In this document: one piece after another, positions 10,739-20,026 of the stretch
Numbering within the stretch: position 1 is the first letter of the stretch
Layout: each line of letters opens with the position of its first letter
Assembly: GCA_025357875.1 (NCBI GenBank)
Contig: JANYLK010000138.1
Span: 1-58,487 of the forward strand
Direction of reading: 5' to 3'
Length of the DNA: 58,487 nucleotides
Source of the DNA: Granulicella sp.
GTDB taxonomy: Bacteria; Acidobacteriota; Terriglobia; Terriglobales; Acidobacteriaceae
The notes under the pieces: generated by a model
What the model saw: only the letters and a program-made list of their open reading frames with translations
What the model was told of the DNA's origin: nothing
Databases searched by the model: none
Made by a program: the position numbers and the translations under genes

Positions 10739-12031
10739 CTACGGAGCGGCATTCTGCCCGGCAGAGCGTTGTCGCGACCAGGCCGCGATCATTTGCGTCG
10801 CCGCGTACGCAGCGAGGATGGTAAGCAGCGGATCGATGTTGAGGCGATATCGAAACTCTGCATGAGTAATGTAGTAGGGGAATGGGAATAGCAGCAGAGG
10901 CAACGCCATTAGAATCGCAAACGCGCGCTTCCTTCGGCGGTAGAGGAGTACGAGCGCGCTGAATCCGAGGACGGTAGTGATCAGCGCATGTATCTCATAG
11001 ATGCGTAGTCCATCCACATTTCCCGTCCCAGTCCAGAAGCGATAGGCACGCTTTAGGCTGAGCGTCAGGAAGATTCCCGGCTGTGCGCGGATGTATCCCC
11101 AGGCCTGCGCAGATTTGTCGCGGCTGTAGGCCAGCTCGCCCTTTGCCAGGTAGCTCCCAAGCTCGGGCTTGTTGAACATTGGAGACAACGTGTCATCGAG
11201 GCGGCCGGTTGCGCCAGGCCGGTTGCCCATATACATCTCGAACCCGACCGTGCTGCGCAGTGGAATGAAGGCGTGGAAACGATATGCATTGCGAATAGGC
11301 CACGGCGCAAATACGAGTAGAAGCGCGAGCAGGCCGATAGCCGGTGCGGTTTTGGAGACTCGCCGTGTCTCGAAGGCGACCCATCCCATGATCGCCAGCA
11401 GCGACGGTAAAAGTGCCGGATTGATCAATGCGGTGATACCGCAGCATGATCCGAGCAGTATCCATGTTGCCTTTGTCGGTTCGCGCCGGCACTGGATCGC
11501 AAGCGCGATCATGCCAAGAAGAAAGCAGGCAGAGAAGCTCGTCTCCCAGAAGATGACCGGGATAAAGAGTAGCGGGGGCGAGACCGCCCAGAATGCACCC
11601 GCAAAAATCGCTGTTCGTGAGTCAAGCATCTGGCGGGCGACATGCATCATCAGCCAGATAGTTAGGACGTTTACGAAAACTTGCATCACCATGATAGCGA
11701 TTGCAGAAGCAAACGTATAAGTTCCGAACACAAAAAACACACCAGCAATAAGTGTCGGATATCCTGGCGCAATAAAGGCCGTCGGCCCTGTAGTTCCTCC
11801 AAAAGGAGAGCTATAGCCCAGGCCGTGAAGCAGAGAGTTCGCCAGTAACCCCATCTCGTATGGGTGGGAAAATAGCCAATTCCGCGGATGATTCTCGACG
11901 AAGCTCCACACAGCCAGCAGACGTGTGATGAGCGCAATGGCCAGGATCAATATGGTCGATCGAATCAGAGCAAGCGATCCCACCTGCCTGTAAGCGTCGT
12001 CTTGGCAATTGATTTGTGGTTCTTTTGTCAT
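10739..12031 (-). CDS. Polytopic membrane protein, glycosyltransferase family 39-like
   Basis: A 430-aa protein with about ten hydrophobic segments. The N-terminal layout resembles lipid-linked-sugar glycosyltransferases of the GT-C fold (ArnT/PMT, family 39): a first helix, then an acidic/aromatic extramembrane loop and the segment GYSSPFGGTTGPTAFIAPGYP. No adjacent polysaccharide genes give a substrate. It is alone between the oxidase operon and the pilus locus, transcribed away from the pili. A role in glycosylating exported proteins or lipids is inference only. Confidence 0.6.
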   Translation of the reverse strand: MTKEPQINCQDDAYRQVGSLALIRSTILILAIALITRLLAVWSFVENHPRNWLFSHPYEMGLLANSLLHGLGYSSPFGGTTGPTAFIAPGYPTLIAGVFFVFGTYTFASAIAIMVMQVFVNVLTIWLMMHVARQMLDSRTAIFAGAFWAVSPPLLFIPVIFWETSFSACFLLGMIALAIQCRREPTKATWILLGSCCGITALINPALLPSLLAIMGWVAFETRRVSKTAPAIGLLALLLVFAPWPIRNAYRFHAFIPLRSTVGFEMYMGNRPGATGRLDDTLSPMFNKPELGSYLAKGELAYSRDKSAQAWGYIRAQPGIFLTLSLKRAYRFWTGTGNVDGLRIYEIHALITTVLGFSALVLLYRRRKRAFAILMALPLLLFPFPYYITHAEFRYRLNIDPLLTILAAYAATQMIAAWSRQRSAGQNAAP

Positions 12032-12347
12032 TTGTCGATCACAATCAATGCCCGGAAAAAATCAGTTGGCGTCAACGAAGTCTTTCTGTTGGAGGCGCTA
12101 GCGGCCTGCATAGTTAGCCTGCAAGTAATCTTCAAAAAGATGCCCGATAACATCTACATGCTAAATCACGGTTCTGGATAAGCTACTTAGAAACATGAAG
12201 ATAACCAGATTTGAGAGCGAACTAAAGTGTTATCCAGTGACACTTCTTGGGGATTCCTAATGTCTAGCGTTCCTCCTACTCTCAGTTCATCCCATGGAAC
12301 TCGCAAACCCGGAGTGCCGCGGAAACCCGAAAGAGGAGAAATACAAA
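12032..12347. other. Intergenic region upstream of the pilin genes
   Basis: This 316-base gap separates the divergent membrane protein from the Tad locus and must hold the pilin promoter. I see no convincing -35/-10 pair or sigma-54 site. A small inverted repeat (AGTGT-N9-ACACT) occurs at 12226-12244. The last 50 bases are GC-rich and could fold (AACCCGGAGTGCCGCGG). They end in the good ribosome binding site AAGAGGAG before the first pilin. Confidence 0.5.
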
Positions 12348-12533
12348 ATGAAGAACATGAAGCAGATTTTGACGAACTTGATGAACGAAGATTCCGGTCA
12401 GGACTTGATTGAATACGCATTGGTCGCAGCTCTGGTTGGTTTGGGTGCAGTTGCAGCAATGGGCGGTCTTAAGAACGCGGTTTCGAACACGTTCAACGCC
12501 ATTGGTACATCGCTCACCAACGCCACAACCTAG
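12348..12533 (+). CDS. flp: Flp/Tad pilin 1
   Basis: A 61-aa Flp-family type IVb prepilin. It has a short polar leader ending in Gly, then the diagnostic processing site G/QDLIEYALVAALVGLG, with Glu at +5 and Tyr at +6 of the mature pilin and a hydrophobic helix that forms the fibre core. The prepilin peptidase encoded just downstream should cut after that Gly. AAGAGGAGAA sits about 7 bases upstream of the chosen ATG. It is followed at once by a strong hairpin terminator. Confidence 0.93.
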   Translation: MKNMKQILTNLMNEDSGQDLIEYALVAALVGLGAVAAMGGLKNAVSNTFNAIGTSLTNATT

Positions 12534-12540
12534 TTGAAAG

Positions 12541-12582
12541 GCCTATGTGAGCGTTAGACGTCGACGCTCACATAGGCTTTTT
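12541..12582 (+). terminator. Rho-independent terminator after pilin 1
   Basis: A perfect 14-bp stem (12541-12554 with 12564-12577) closed by a 9-base loop and followed by a T-run. It begins 8 bases after the pilin 1 stop codon. Confidence 0.9.
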
Positions 12583-12660
12583 CTGTCGCTGGTAGGGCAT
12601 ATCGAATTACCGGGGCGACCAACCCGGCAACTAACACCTTGCAGAAACGGGGAACAAAAC

Positions 12661-12846
12661 ATGGCAAATATGAAACAGCTTTTGAAGAACCTGATCCGAG
12701 AAGAGTCTGGTCAGGATCTGATCGAATACGCTCTGGTTGCGGCCCTTGTCGGTCTCGGCTCAATCGCTTCAATGAATACCTTGGCGACTTCCATCAGCAA
12801 TACCTTTGCCAACATTGGTACCGCTCTCACTAACGCCGTCTCCTAA
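12661..12846 (+). CDS. flp: Flp/Tad pilin 2
   Basis: A second 61-aa Flp prepilin, clearly a paralogue of the first with the same processing site (G/QDLIEYALVAALVGLG) and a diverged C-terminal half. ACGGGGAAC lies 5-6 bases upstream of the ATG. Tandem pilins are common in Tad loci, where one is often the major subunit. Which is major here cannot be read from the sequence. It has its own hairpin downstream, so the pilins are probably made in excess over the machinery genes. Confidence 0.92.
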   Translation: MANMKQLLKNLIREESGQDLIEYALVAALVGLGSIASMNTLATSISNTFANIGTALTNAVS

Positions 12847-12852
12847 CCGGAA

Positions 12853-12897
12853 TAAAGCTCACGTGAGTTCCTCGGATCTCACGTGAGCTTTACACGT
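12853..12897 (+). terminator. Strong hairpin after pilin 2, probably partial terminator
   Basis: A perfect 15-bp stem (12853-12867 with 12878-12892) with a 10-base loop, followed by ACACGTTTT. The T-run is displaced by a few bases, so termination may be incomplete, allowing readthrough into cpaA 60 bases on. Confidence 0.8.
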
Positions 12898-12955
12898 TTT
12901 CCCGGTTACAACATCTTGTTTCAAGCGATCCAAAAACTTATCTAGGAACGATTCG

Positions 12956-13489
12956 ATGACACTCCTCCAATCAGATTGGACGTATCCTGCGACCGCAGCG
13001 GCTTGCGCCTTGCTAGGCTCCGTCTTTGATGTAAAGAGTAGGCGAATCCCGAACTTTATCACCTTTCCCTCGATGCTACTTGGACTTTCCATGCACCTGG
13101 CCTTCGGGGGATGGAAGCAATTTTCTAGCGCTCTTGCCGCCGGCCTTATCTGTGGCGCGGTTTTTCTGTTGTTCTACATTGCCGGAGGAATGGGCGCCGG
13201 AGACGTCAAGTTGATGGCAGCGGTTGGATGCATCGCAGGAATGCCGCACGTGTCGTATCTCCTGGTGCTGACCGCCCTGTCCGGTGGAGTCATGGCCGTC
13301 GCACTTGCGCTCGCCCGCGGACAGTTTCGACAGACCGTTATGAACGTCGGGGCCCTTGCGACGCATCATTCGCACGAGGGTTTGCAGCCTCATCCCGACC
13401 TTAATCTTTCGAATCAAGCAACGCTTAGATTGCCGTACGCGTTGGCAATCGCGGGCGGAAGTCTCCTAACACTTTACTTTCAGATCTAA
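12956..13489 (+). CDS. cpaA: Prepilin peptidase CpaA/TadV
   Basis: A 177-aa membrane aspartyl protease (family A24) that cleaves Flp prepilins. The two catalytic Asp motifs are visible: VFDVKSRRIPN near residue 24 and GAGDVKLMAA near residue 80. It lacks the N-terminal methylase domain of PilD, as usual for TadV-type enzymes. It heads the machinery part of the locus, 60 bases after the pilin 2 hairpin. Confidence 0.93.
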   Translation: MTLLQSDWTYPATAAACALLGSVFDVKSRRIPNFITFPSMLLGLSMHLAFGGWKQFSSALAAGLICGAVFLLFYIAGGMGAGDVKLMAAVGCIAGMPHVSYLLVLTALSGGVMAVALALARGQFRQTVMNVGALATHHSHEGLQPHPDLNLSNQATLRLPYALAIAGGSLLTLYFQI

Positions 13490-13504
13490 TAGAAGAGGTG
13501 CAGT

Positions 13505-14320
13505 GTGATTACTCGTCGACTCACCTCAGCCTTCATCATCGCTTTGCTGGTCTCTGGTGTCTTTACCTTCTGGCTTAGCCAGAGGTTCACCAAGCCTAAA
13601 ACCGCACCGCCGCCGGCCAAAAGCCAATATGTTACTGCGGCGGCCAACATGGAAGCAGGGCAGGTGATCAAGCTTGAAAATCTTCACCTCGTTGATTGGC
13701 CTGCATCCATGCCTCTGCAGGGAGCCTTCACCGCCCCACAGCCATTGGTAGGTAGGGTTGTCCTTTATCCTCTTGCCGCGAACGAACCCATACTCGAACG
13801 GCAGTTGTCCACTCCCGGCTCCGGCAACGGTATGACAGTAAAAATTCCGGACGGTATGAGAGCCCTCGCATTACGCACGGACGAAGTTATGGGCGTTGCC
13901 GGATTTCTTCTACCAGGTACTCATGTGGATGTTCTGGTGACTTTGCATCCCGCTAACTCTCCAGATCCGGTCACCGCAACCGTGCTGCAGGACGCCCAAA
14001 TACTGGCGACGGGGCAGAAAACTGAGCCCGATCCCGAAGGAAAACCGACTACCGCAACCGTAGTCACGATTCTTGTGAATCCGCAGGATGCAGAAAGGGT
14101 CGTCCTCGCGAGCACGCAGGGCTCAATTCATTTTGTCCTTAGAAATGGCTCTGATCGCGAACAGGTCAAGGGGCCGCCAGTTCTCCTTTCGCAACTGTCA
14201 GGCGTTACATTGCCCCTGCCTGCCGCGGCGAAGGCAATTCAAAAGGCGGAACGAACTGCTACGAAGCCTTACACGGTTGAAACTTTCATGGGCCCCACCG
14301 TCAAGACGGAAAACTTCTAG
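13505..14320 (+). CDS. cpaB: Tad pilus assembly protein CpaB/RcpC
   Basis: A 271-aa periplasmic protein with an N-terminal membrane anchor and a SAF domain (residues about 45-115, beginning VTAANMEAGQVIKLENLHL), followed by the RcpC-type beta domain. It is thought to link secretin and inner-membrane parts of the Tad apparatus. It uses a GTG start with AGAGG upstream. Its TAG stop overlaps the GTG start of the secretin gene (TAGTG), so the two are coupled. Confidence 0.9.
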   Translation: MITRRLTSAFIIALLVSGVFTFWLSQRFTKPKTAPPPAKSQYVTAAANMEAGQVIKLENLHLVDWPASMPLQGAFTAPQPLVGRVVLYPLAANEPILERQLSTPGSGNGMTVKIPDGMRALALRTDEVMGVAGFLLPGTHVDVLVTLHPANSPDPVTATVLQDAQILATGQKTEPDPEGKPTTATVVTILVNPQDAERVVLASTQGSIHFVLRNGSDREQVKGPPVLLSQLSGVTLPLPAAAKAIQKAERTATKPYTVETFMGPTVKTENF

Positions 14321-16335
14321 TGAAATCACATAATTTCAGTCTCAAGCATAAAACACAGTCACATTTAGCGGGCTTGGGAACGGCCATCGCGGCCGCCGCC
14401 TTCCTGCTGATGGCGCTACCTTCTGCTGTCCTCGCTCAGGACGGCTTGGTTCCCCCGATGGCGAGAGCCTCGATCATCGACGCAGCTTCTTTACCGCGAG
14501 GCTTCGCCAGCATCAGCCGCGCCGCGATGGATAGCAAAATACTCCATGTTATCGTCGGCCACGCTATTTTCATCGATACAAAAACACGCCTGCGTCGGGT
14601 ATACGTCGCTGATCCTGCTGTCATCAATTCGGTCACGTTGACTCCAACAGAAATCATCGTTACCGCGATGAGCCCGGGCATCAGCTCTCTCACTCTTCTC
14701 GACGAGGCGGGCCAGGCCCAGTCGTACGTGGTGTCCTCAGACATCGATATCGATGGGCTTCGCGGGGCTATGACGGACCAGATGCGAGGTAATGCAGTCA
14801 AAGTAGAGGGAGCCGGCGGACGCGTCACCCTCAGTGGAATCGTTGCTAGCGACGCCATCTCTGACTCCGCGTTTAAGCTCGCTTCAATGTATTCCAAAGA
14901 AGTAGCCAATACACTTACGGTCACACCGAGTCACCCAAAACAGGTCCGGCTCCAGGTGCGGATCCTCGAAGTCGATCGGAGTAAGGCCCTGCAACTCGGT
15001 ATCAATCTGTTCAATCCGGGAGGAAACACCAGCATTCTCGCGGGTGCTACTACGTCGCAATATCCTTCGAGCATGTCCTTCGCGCAGTCAGCAGCCGGAA
15101 ATGTCGGCGGCGGACTCCTCAGCACTTCCAACCCACTTAGCTTCATGCTCTACAGCGCAAAATTAAATCTGGGCGCAACAATACAGGACCTTGAGGCTAA
15201 ACAGGTTCTGCAAGTACTCGCAGAGCCGACAATCACAACAATCAGCGGGGTAAAGGCAGACTTCCTCTCTGGTGGAGAATTCCCGTTCCCAATGGTTCAA
15301 CCAGGAAGCGGAGCTAATAGTTCTCCCGTCGTCACCATTTCGTTTCGACCGTATGGTGTCAAAGTAGAATTCACACCAATCGTGAACGAAGACGGAACTA
15401 TAAGGCTGAAGGTCATGCCAGAAGTAAGCGCCCTGGACTATACCAATGCAGTAACCATCAGCGGCTTCACAGTGCCTGCACTTTCTACCCGCCGGGCGTC
15501 TACTGAGGTCGAGTTACGGAGTGAGCAGAGTTTTGCCATCTCGGGCCTGCTGGACCAGAGAACCACAGACATCATGAATAAGGATCCGGGTGCCGCCAGT
15601 ATTCCCATCCTTGGATATCTATTCAAATCGAAGAACACCATTCGCTCAACCACCGAATTGGTAATCGTCGTGACGCCAACTGTAGTTGATCCGCTAGTTG
15701 AAATGGCTGTACCATCTCAACCGGAACTCCCAGTCACCCCGCTCAACATAGAAAAATATGACCAGGGACTAGGTAAAAATCACAACCCACAGCCGGTCGC
15801 GCCAGCCATAACTCCGGATCATCCTCCTACCGTTCCGCCGGTGTTTCCACGCTCAACACCCGTGAAAAGTCCAGCTGCGATGGCTGCGCTTGCTTTAGCG
15901 CCACCGCCGAGTCAGCAGAATGTTGCGCTTGCGACCGACTCCAGTCCTGTAGTCCGGCTTGGAAATACACGCGCAGTTCTACCCGTACCTGCGCCGTCGC
16001 CTCCGACCGCACCTTCTATTCCGGCGAGAAGTACGACATCCGCTCCAACGAACGCCACGACCATTGCGGCAACGATTCCCCCCAATGCCATTCAGCCATC
16101 TGCTACAGATCAAACAACCAAGTCGTCCATGGTCGAAATTATGACGGTATCGCATGAATCAGATGCTGAAGCTATGGTTGCCGCACTCAATAGGCGTGGC
16201 TACAACGTTGCAGTAAGCCACGATGCCCAGACATCGCTGCTTCATTTGGATATCGGACCCTTTGCAAATACAAAAGATGCCGAGACGATGCGGCAGCGAC
16301 TACTTCTTGACGGATACGACGCAGCAATCAAGTAA
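14320..16335 (+). CDS. cpaC: Tad secretin CpaC/RcpA with C-terminal SPOR domain
   Basis: The outer-membrane channel of the pilus, 671 aa. It has a signal peptide ending near ALPSAVLAQ, a pilus-secretin N-terminal domain (about 75-140), a BON domain (about 143-201) and a secretin domain (about 205-455). A Pro/Thr/Ala-rich linker leads to a final 68 residues that read like a SPOR repeat: two beta-alpha-beta halves, from VEIMTVSHESDAEAMV to LHLDIGPFANTKDAETMR. SPOR domains bind denuded peptidoglycan. Canonical CpaC proteins stop soon after the secretin domain, so the linker and SPOR are an extension that could anchor the secretin in the wall. Confidence 0.9.
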   Translation: MKSHNFSLKHKTQSHLAGLGTAIAAAAFLLMALPSAVLAQDGLVPPMARASIIDAASLPRGFASISRAAMDSKILHVIVGHAIFIDTKTRLRRVYVADPAVINSVTLTPTEIIVTAMSPGISSLTLLDEAGQAQSYVVSSDIDIDGLRGAMTDQMRGNAVKVEGAGGRVTLSGIVASDAISDSAFKLASMYSKEVANTLTVTPSHPKQVRLQVRILEVDRSKALQLGINLFNPGGNTSILAGATTSQYPSSMSFAQSAAGNVGGGLLSTSNPLSFMLYSAKLNLGATIQDLEAKQVLQVLAEPTITTISGVKADFLSGGEFPFPMVQPGSGANSSPVVTISFRPYGVKVEFTPIVNEDGTIRLKVMPEVSALDYTNAVTISGFTVPALSTRRASTEVELRSEQSFAISGLLDQRTTDIMNKDPGAASIPILGYLFKSKNTIRSTTELVIVVTPTVVDPLVEMAVPSQPELPVTPLNIEKYDQGLGKNHNPQPVAPAITPDHPPTVPPVFPRSTPVKSPAAMAALALAPPPSQQNVALATDSSPVVRLGNTRAVLPVPAPSPPTAPSIPARSTTSAPTNATTIAATIPPNAIQPSATDQTTKSSMVEIMTVSHESDAEAMVAALNRRGYNVAVSHDAQTSLLHLDIGPFANTKDAETMRQRLLLDGYDAAIK

Positions 16336-16399
16336 TTTTAGGCGGATATTTACAGTTGCGCCGCGACTAAGATATCAGGCTCAAAAAAGGAAATCGATA

Positions 16400-17635
16400 G
16401 TGACTCAAACTACTAAAAACTCGAACATTCCCGGTGTTGCGTTGATCAACGTCGGCATAGAAGATGCTCTCGCCAGTGAGATCGCAGCCTCTACCGAGAA
16501 GATGCTGTGGGCCGTTCATCGCGCCGACTGTGAAGGCTACATATCGGCGGAAAGGCGTCCACCATTTCCTCAAGCTGTAAAGTCCTGCCAAGTTTGTGTT
16601 GCCGTTATTGATTTCGACAAAAACCTGGATCAGGCTATGGAGTCCGCTGCATATATCCAGGAGCTGTATTCGGGTAAGGCCGCGATCGTTGCACGCTCTG
16701 CAAGCCAAGATCACCAGGTAGTGCTCAACGCAATGCGCGCGGGATGCAATGACTTTATCGGCGGAGAATTCGACTCAGAAGCCTTCTTGAAGACTCTGGC
16801 TCGAATCAACGAATTGTGGACTGCCAAAGCCGCTCACAATTCGGCAATCGGGTCAGTGCTTACGTTCTTCGGTGCGAAAGGCGGTGTAGGAACTACGACC
16901 TTGGCAGTACACGTCGCAATATATCTCGTCCAATGTTACAAGAAAAAGGTACTTCTGATCGACAATCATCCTCAACTCGGTCATGCGTGCATTTATTTGG
17001 GAATAGATGGCAGCCGCTATAACTTTCATGAACTTGTAAGGAACCTGAGCCGACTCGATAGCGAGTTGCTCCGTGGCTACATTGCGACCCATTCAAGTGG
17101 TCTTGAAGTTCTTTCTTCACCTGACACTTGTGGAGGGAGAAAAGCAACCGACCCGGTCTCTATGGCACAGACTCTCGATTTTCTCCGCGGGGAATATGAC
17201 TATGTGATCGTAGACTGTCCAACCGCGTTGGACGAGACCAACCTGGCAGTCATCGAAGCTTCTACACAAGTATTTGCCGTGGCTACCCCCGAAATAGGCT
17301 CTATCCGCGATCTCTCGCGACATGTCGATGTCCTGTCGCAAAACGAACATAACACTGAAAAGCTAAAAGTGGTTATCAACCGGTTCTCCGCACAACATGC
17401 GGTCAGCGTTGAGCAGATTGAAAAAGCAATCCGCTTACCCATTAGCTACAAACTCCCAAATAGTTACTCTGAGGTTGTTCGTGCCGGCATCATGGGAGAA
17501 CCGATCAGCCACAAACATAAATCGGAGTTTTCAACCCAGCTATTAAAATGGGTAAGTAATTTGGTCGGCCAAGCCAACGTTTATGAACAAGAAGCTGCTC
17601 CGAAAAAAGCCAAGTTTTCCCTTTGGAAGAAATAA
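16400..17635 (+). CDS. cpaE: Tad localisation ATPase CpaE/TadZ
   Basis: A 411-aa protein with an N-terminal receiver-like domain (about 1-140) and a C-terminal MinD/ParA ATPase. The deviant Walker A is FFGAKGGVGTTTLA at about 157-169 and VDCP in YDYVIVDCPTALDE is the Walker B region. The phosphoacceptor region is degenerate, as usual in TadZ. TadZ proteins place the apparatus at a pole. GTG at 16400 is preferred because AAAAAAGGAAA precedes it. The longer in-frame reading would overlap the secretin gene by over 100 bases. Confidence 0.9.
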   Translation: MTQTTKNSNIPGVALINVGIEDALASEIAASTEKMLWAVHRADCEGYISAERRPPFPQAVKSCQVCVAVIDFDKNLDQAMESAAYIQELYSGKAAIVARSASQDHQVVLNAMRAGCNDFIGGEFDSEAFLKTLARINELWTAKAAHNSAIGSVLTFFGAKGGVGTTTLAVHVAIYLVQCYKKKVLLIDNHPQLGHACIYLGIDGSRYNFHELVRNLSRLDSELLRGYIATHSSGLEVLSSPDTCGGRKATDPVSMAQTLDFLRGEYDYVIVDCPTALDETNLAVIEASTQVFAVATPEIGSIRDLSRHVDVLSQNEHNTEKLKVVINRFSAQHAVSVEQIEKAIRLPISYKLPNSYSEVVRAGIMGEPISHKHKSEFSTQLLKWVSNLVGQANVYEQEAAPKKAKFSLWKK

Positions 17636-17677
17636 AAGTTAACGTGTCGTTCCAACGGTAATAAAGGTATCTACGCA

Positions 17678-19033
17678 ATGTCCAATACGAATACCATCTC
17701 GTCGAACGCCGCGCGCTCCGACCAACGCTCAGGTGCCGGCGGTCGCACCATTGGCGACAATGTACAACAGCACATTAAAACCTCCGTTCACAAAGAGCTG
17801 ATCAAACGCATCGATCTCGACAAACTTGGAGATATGCAGGAGACGCCAGGAGCGCAGCAGCAGTTGTTCGCTGTGATTCAGCAAATCATTACGGAGCAGG
17901 GCGTCCCTCTAAGTGCCGCCGAGCGGGATCGTCTCGCACAAGAGGTCGTCGATGAGGTATTCGGCCTCGGACCGCTGGAACCACTTCTCAAAGACGATAC
18001 GATAAGCGATATCCTAGTAAATACCTGTAACGCGATCTATGTCGAGCGTCGGGGAATCCTTGAGAAGACCAACCTCACATTTCAGGACAACAAGCACCTC
18101 CTACACATCATCGATAAGATCGTTTCTGCGGTAGGTCGCCGCGTAGATGAATCGTCACCTATGGTAGACGCCCGACTCCCTGATGGCTCCCGCGTCAACG
18201 TAATCATCCCACCCCTCGCCGTGGATGGCCCCATTCTGTCTATCCGCCGTTTCGGTTCATCGCCTCTCGGGGCTGCGGATCTGTTGAGGTTCCAAGCGCT
18301 CACTCCGCCAATGCTTGAGTTTCTCAGTGGATGCGTCAAAGCTAGACTCAACATTGTAATATCCGGCGGTACTGGCTCGGGTAAGACGACTCTGTTGAAT
18401 ACCCTCTCCAGTTATATATCTGAGAGGGAACGGATCGTCACAATCGAAGACTCAGCTGAACTTCAACTGAGACAGGAGCACGTTGTACGACTGGAGACTA
18501 GGCCTCCAAACGTAGAAGGAAAGGGCGCAATCAGACAGAGAGAGTTGGTCATCAACGCGCTCCGTATGCGTCCAGATCGGGTAGTTCTTGGAGAAGTCCG
18601 TGGCGAAGAAACACTGGACATGTTGCAGGCCATGAATACGGGCCATGACGGCTCGCTCACCACAATTCACTCTAATACACCGCGCGACGCGCTCGCGCGT
18701 CTTGAGACGATGGCGATGATGGGGGAGATTCGTATTGCCGAAAAAGCCATCCGCGCCCAGATCGCCGCCGCCGTTCACATCATCGTCCAGGCTTCCCGCA
18801 TGAGCGACGGTACACGACGAATAACACACATCACGGAATTGACTGGTGCCTTCTCCGATGTCATCAGTATGCAGGACATCTTCTTGTTTGAAAAAAAAGG
18901 TATAGGGCCTAATGGAAAGATTAGGGGCAGGTTCTATGCGACTGGCATCGTTCCCAAGTGCGCGGATAAATTACTAGCCGCAGGTATTCCCATTCCCGTC
19001 GGGTTGGCGGATCATTGCTTGGAAATTTCGTAG
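17678..19033 (+). CDS. cpaF: Tad secretion ATPase CpaF/TadA
   Basis: The cytoplasmic motor, 451 aa, of the type II/IV secretion ATPase superfamily. The N-terminal domain contains [10 protein letters not shown]. Walker [16 protein letters not shown] lies at about 228-242, followed by an Asp box ([11 protein letters not shown]), Walker B ([11 protein letters not shown]) and the His box ([15 protein letters not shown]). It energises both assembly and retraction in Tad pili. It lies 42 bases after cpaE and 16 before tadB. Confidence 0.95.
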   Translation: MSNTNTISSNAARSDQRSGAGGRTIGDNVQQHIKTSVHKELIKRIDLDKLGDMQETPGAQQQLFAVIQQIITEQGVPLSAAERDRLAQEVVDEVFGLGPLEPLLKDDTISDILVNTCNAIYVERRGILEKTNLTFQDNKHLLHIIDKIVSAVGRRVDESSPMVDARLPDGSRVNVIIPPLAVDGPILSIRRFGSSPLGAADLLRFQALTPPMLEFLSGCVKARLNIVISGGTGSGKTTLLNTLSSYISERERIVTIEDSAELQLRQEHVVRLETRPPNVEGKGAIRQRELVINALRMRPDRVVLGEVRGEETLDMLQAMNTGHDGSLTTIHSNTPRDALARLETMAMMGEIRIAEKAIRAQIAAAVHIIVQASRMSDGTRRITHITELTGAFSDVISMQDIFLFEKKGIGPNGKIRGRFYATGIVPKCADKLLAAGIPIPVGLADHCLEIS

Positions 19034-19049
19034 TCTTATAGGGGGGCCA

Positions 19050-20021
19050 TTGATTCTTTTTGTTGCTTTCGGCGCATTATTATTAATTAGTTTTGGAGTC
19101 ACGGCTCTCCTATTGACCGCGACTAAGAGTCAAAAAGTAGTAGATCGGCGGATTCTTGCGATCTTGATGTCGGGAACTCAAACAAGCTCAGGTGAGCCTT
19201 TAGAGCAACAATTGCTTAAGCTTGATCCGGCCAACAAATTCCGCTGGCTCAATACACTACTGCAGAAGTACCACGTCTCAAAAAGGCTAAAGGTCAGGAT
19301 CATTCAGGCGGACATCAAGACTACCCCAGCGATGATCCTTGTGACGTCGGCAGTGTTGACCGTGGTCGGATTTGTTGGCGTGTCCATGTTTCTCAACATT
19401 CTTGCGCTGCAACTTGGAGTAGGAGTGGTGCTCGGCTATCTCCCCATCGGACTTCTTTCATTCAAAAGAGCACGCCGGATCAAGGCCTTCAATGCGGGCC
19501 TGCCCGAAGCAATTGACATGATGGGCCGTGCATTGCGAGCGGGCCACTCGATGACAGCATCGATCAATATCATCGCCGAGCAGAGCGTTGAGCCCGTGCG
19601 CTCTGAATTCAACGAAGTCTTCAAGCAGCAGAATTTTGGCTTACCGATACGTGACGCGATGCAGCAGATGTTAGACCGGGTGCCATCGCAGGATCTTCGA
19701 GTCGTGGTGACTGGTATCCTCGTGCAAAAAGAGACCGGCGGAAATCTGGCCGAAATACTGGATCGCACTTCACATACCATTCGTGAGCGACTGAAACTAC
19801 ATGGAGAAATTAAAACCCATACAGCACAGGGAAGAATGACAGGTTGGATTCTGTGCATGCTTCCCGTCGTCATGCTGGTGGTTATCAATATGATCAACCC
19901 AGGTTATTCTAAGGTGCTCGTCGATACCGCGATAGGCAAGATGCTAAGCTACCTCGGAGTATTCCTGCTTATTACGGGTGGCCTCATCATTCGGCAGATT
20001 ATCAACGGAATCGAGGTATAG
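19050..20021 (+). CDS. tadB: Tad inner-membrane platform protein TadB
   Basis: A 323-aa T2SSF (GspF-like) protein with N-terminal helices, a pair around residues 95-135, the cytoplasmic F domain (AIDMMGRALRAGHSMTASI; LVQKETGGNLAEILD) and two C-terminal helices. It uses a TTG start preceded by GGGGGG. It forms the inner-membrane platform with TadC, whose gene follows 5 bases later. Confidence 0.92.
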   Translation: MILFVAFGALLLISFGVTALLLTATKSQKVVDRRILAILMSGTQTSSGEPLEQQLLKLDPANKFRWLNTLLQKYHVSKRLKVRIIQADIKTTPAMILVTSAVLTVVGFVGVSMFLNILALQLGVGVVLGYLPIGLLSFKRARRIKAFNAGLPEAIDMMGRALRAGHSMTASINIIAEQSVEPVRSEFNEVFKQQNFGLPIRDAMQQMLDRVPSQDLRVVVTGILVQKETGGNLAEILDRTSHTIRERLKLHGEIKTHTAQGRMTGWILCMLPVVMLVVINMINPGYSKVLVDTAIGKMLSYLGVFLLITGGLIIRQIINGIEV

Positions 20022-20026
20022 GGATC

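Noticed and set aside
12290..12347. Possible c-di-GMP riboswitch in the pilin leader
   Set aside because: It contains CGCAAACC-like and GGAAACC elements, but the paired stems and conserved receptor sequence of GEMM riboswitches could not be assembled.
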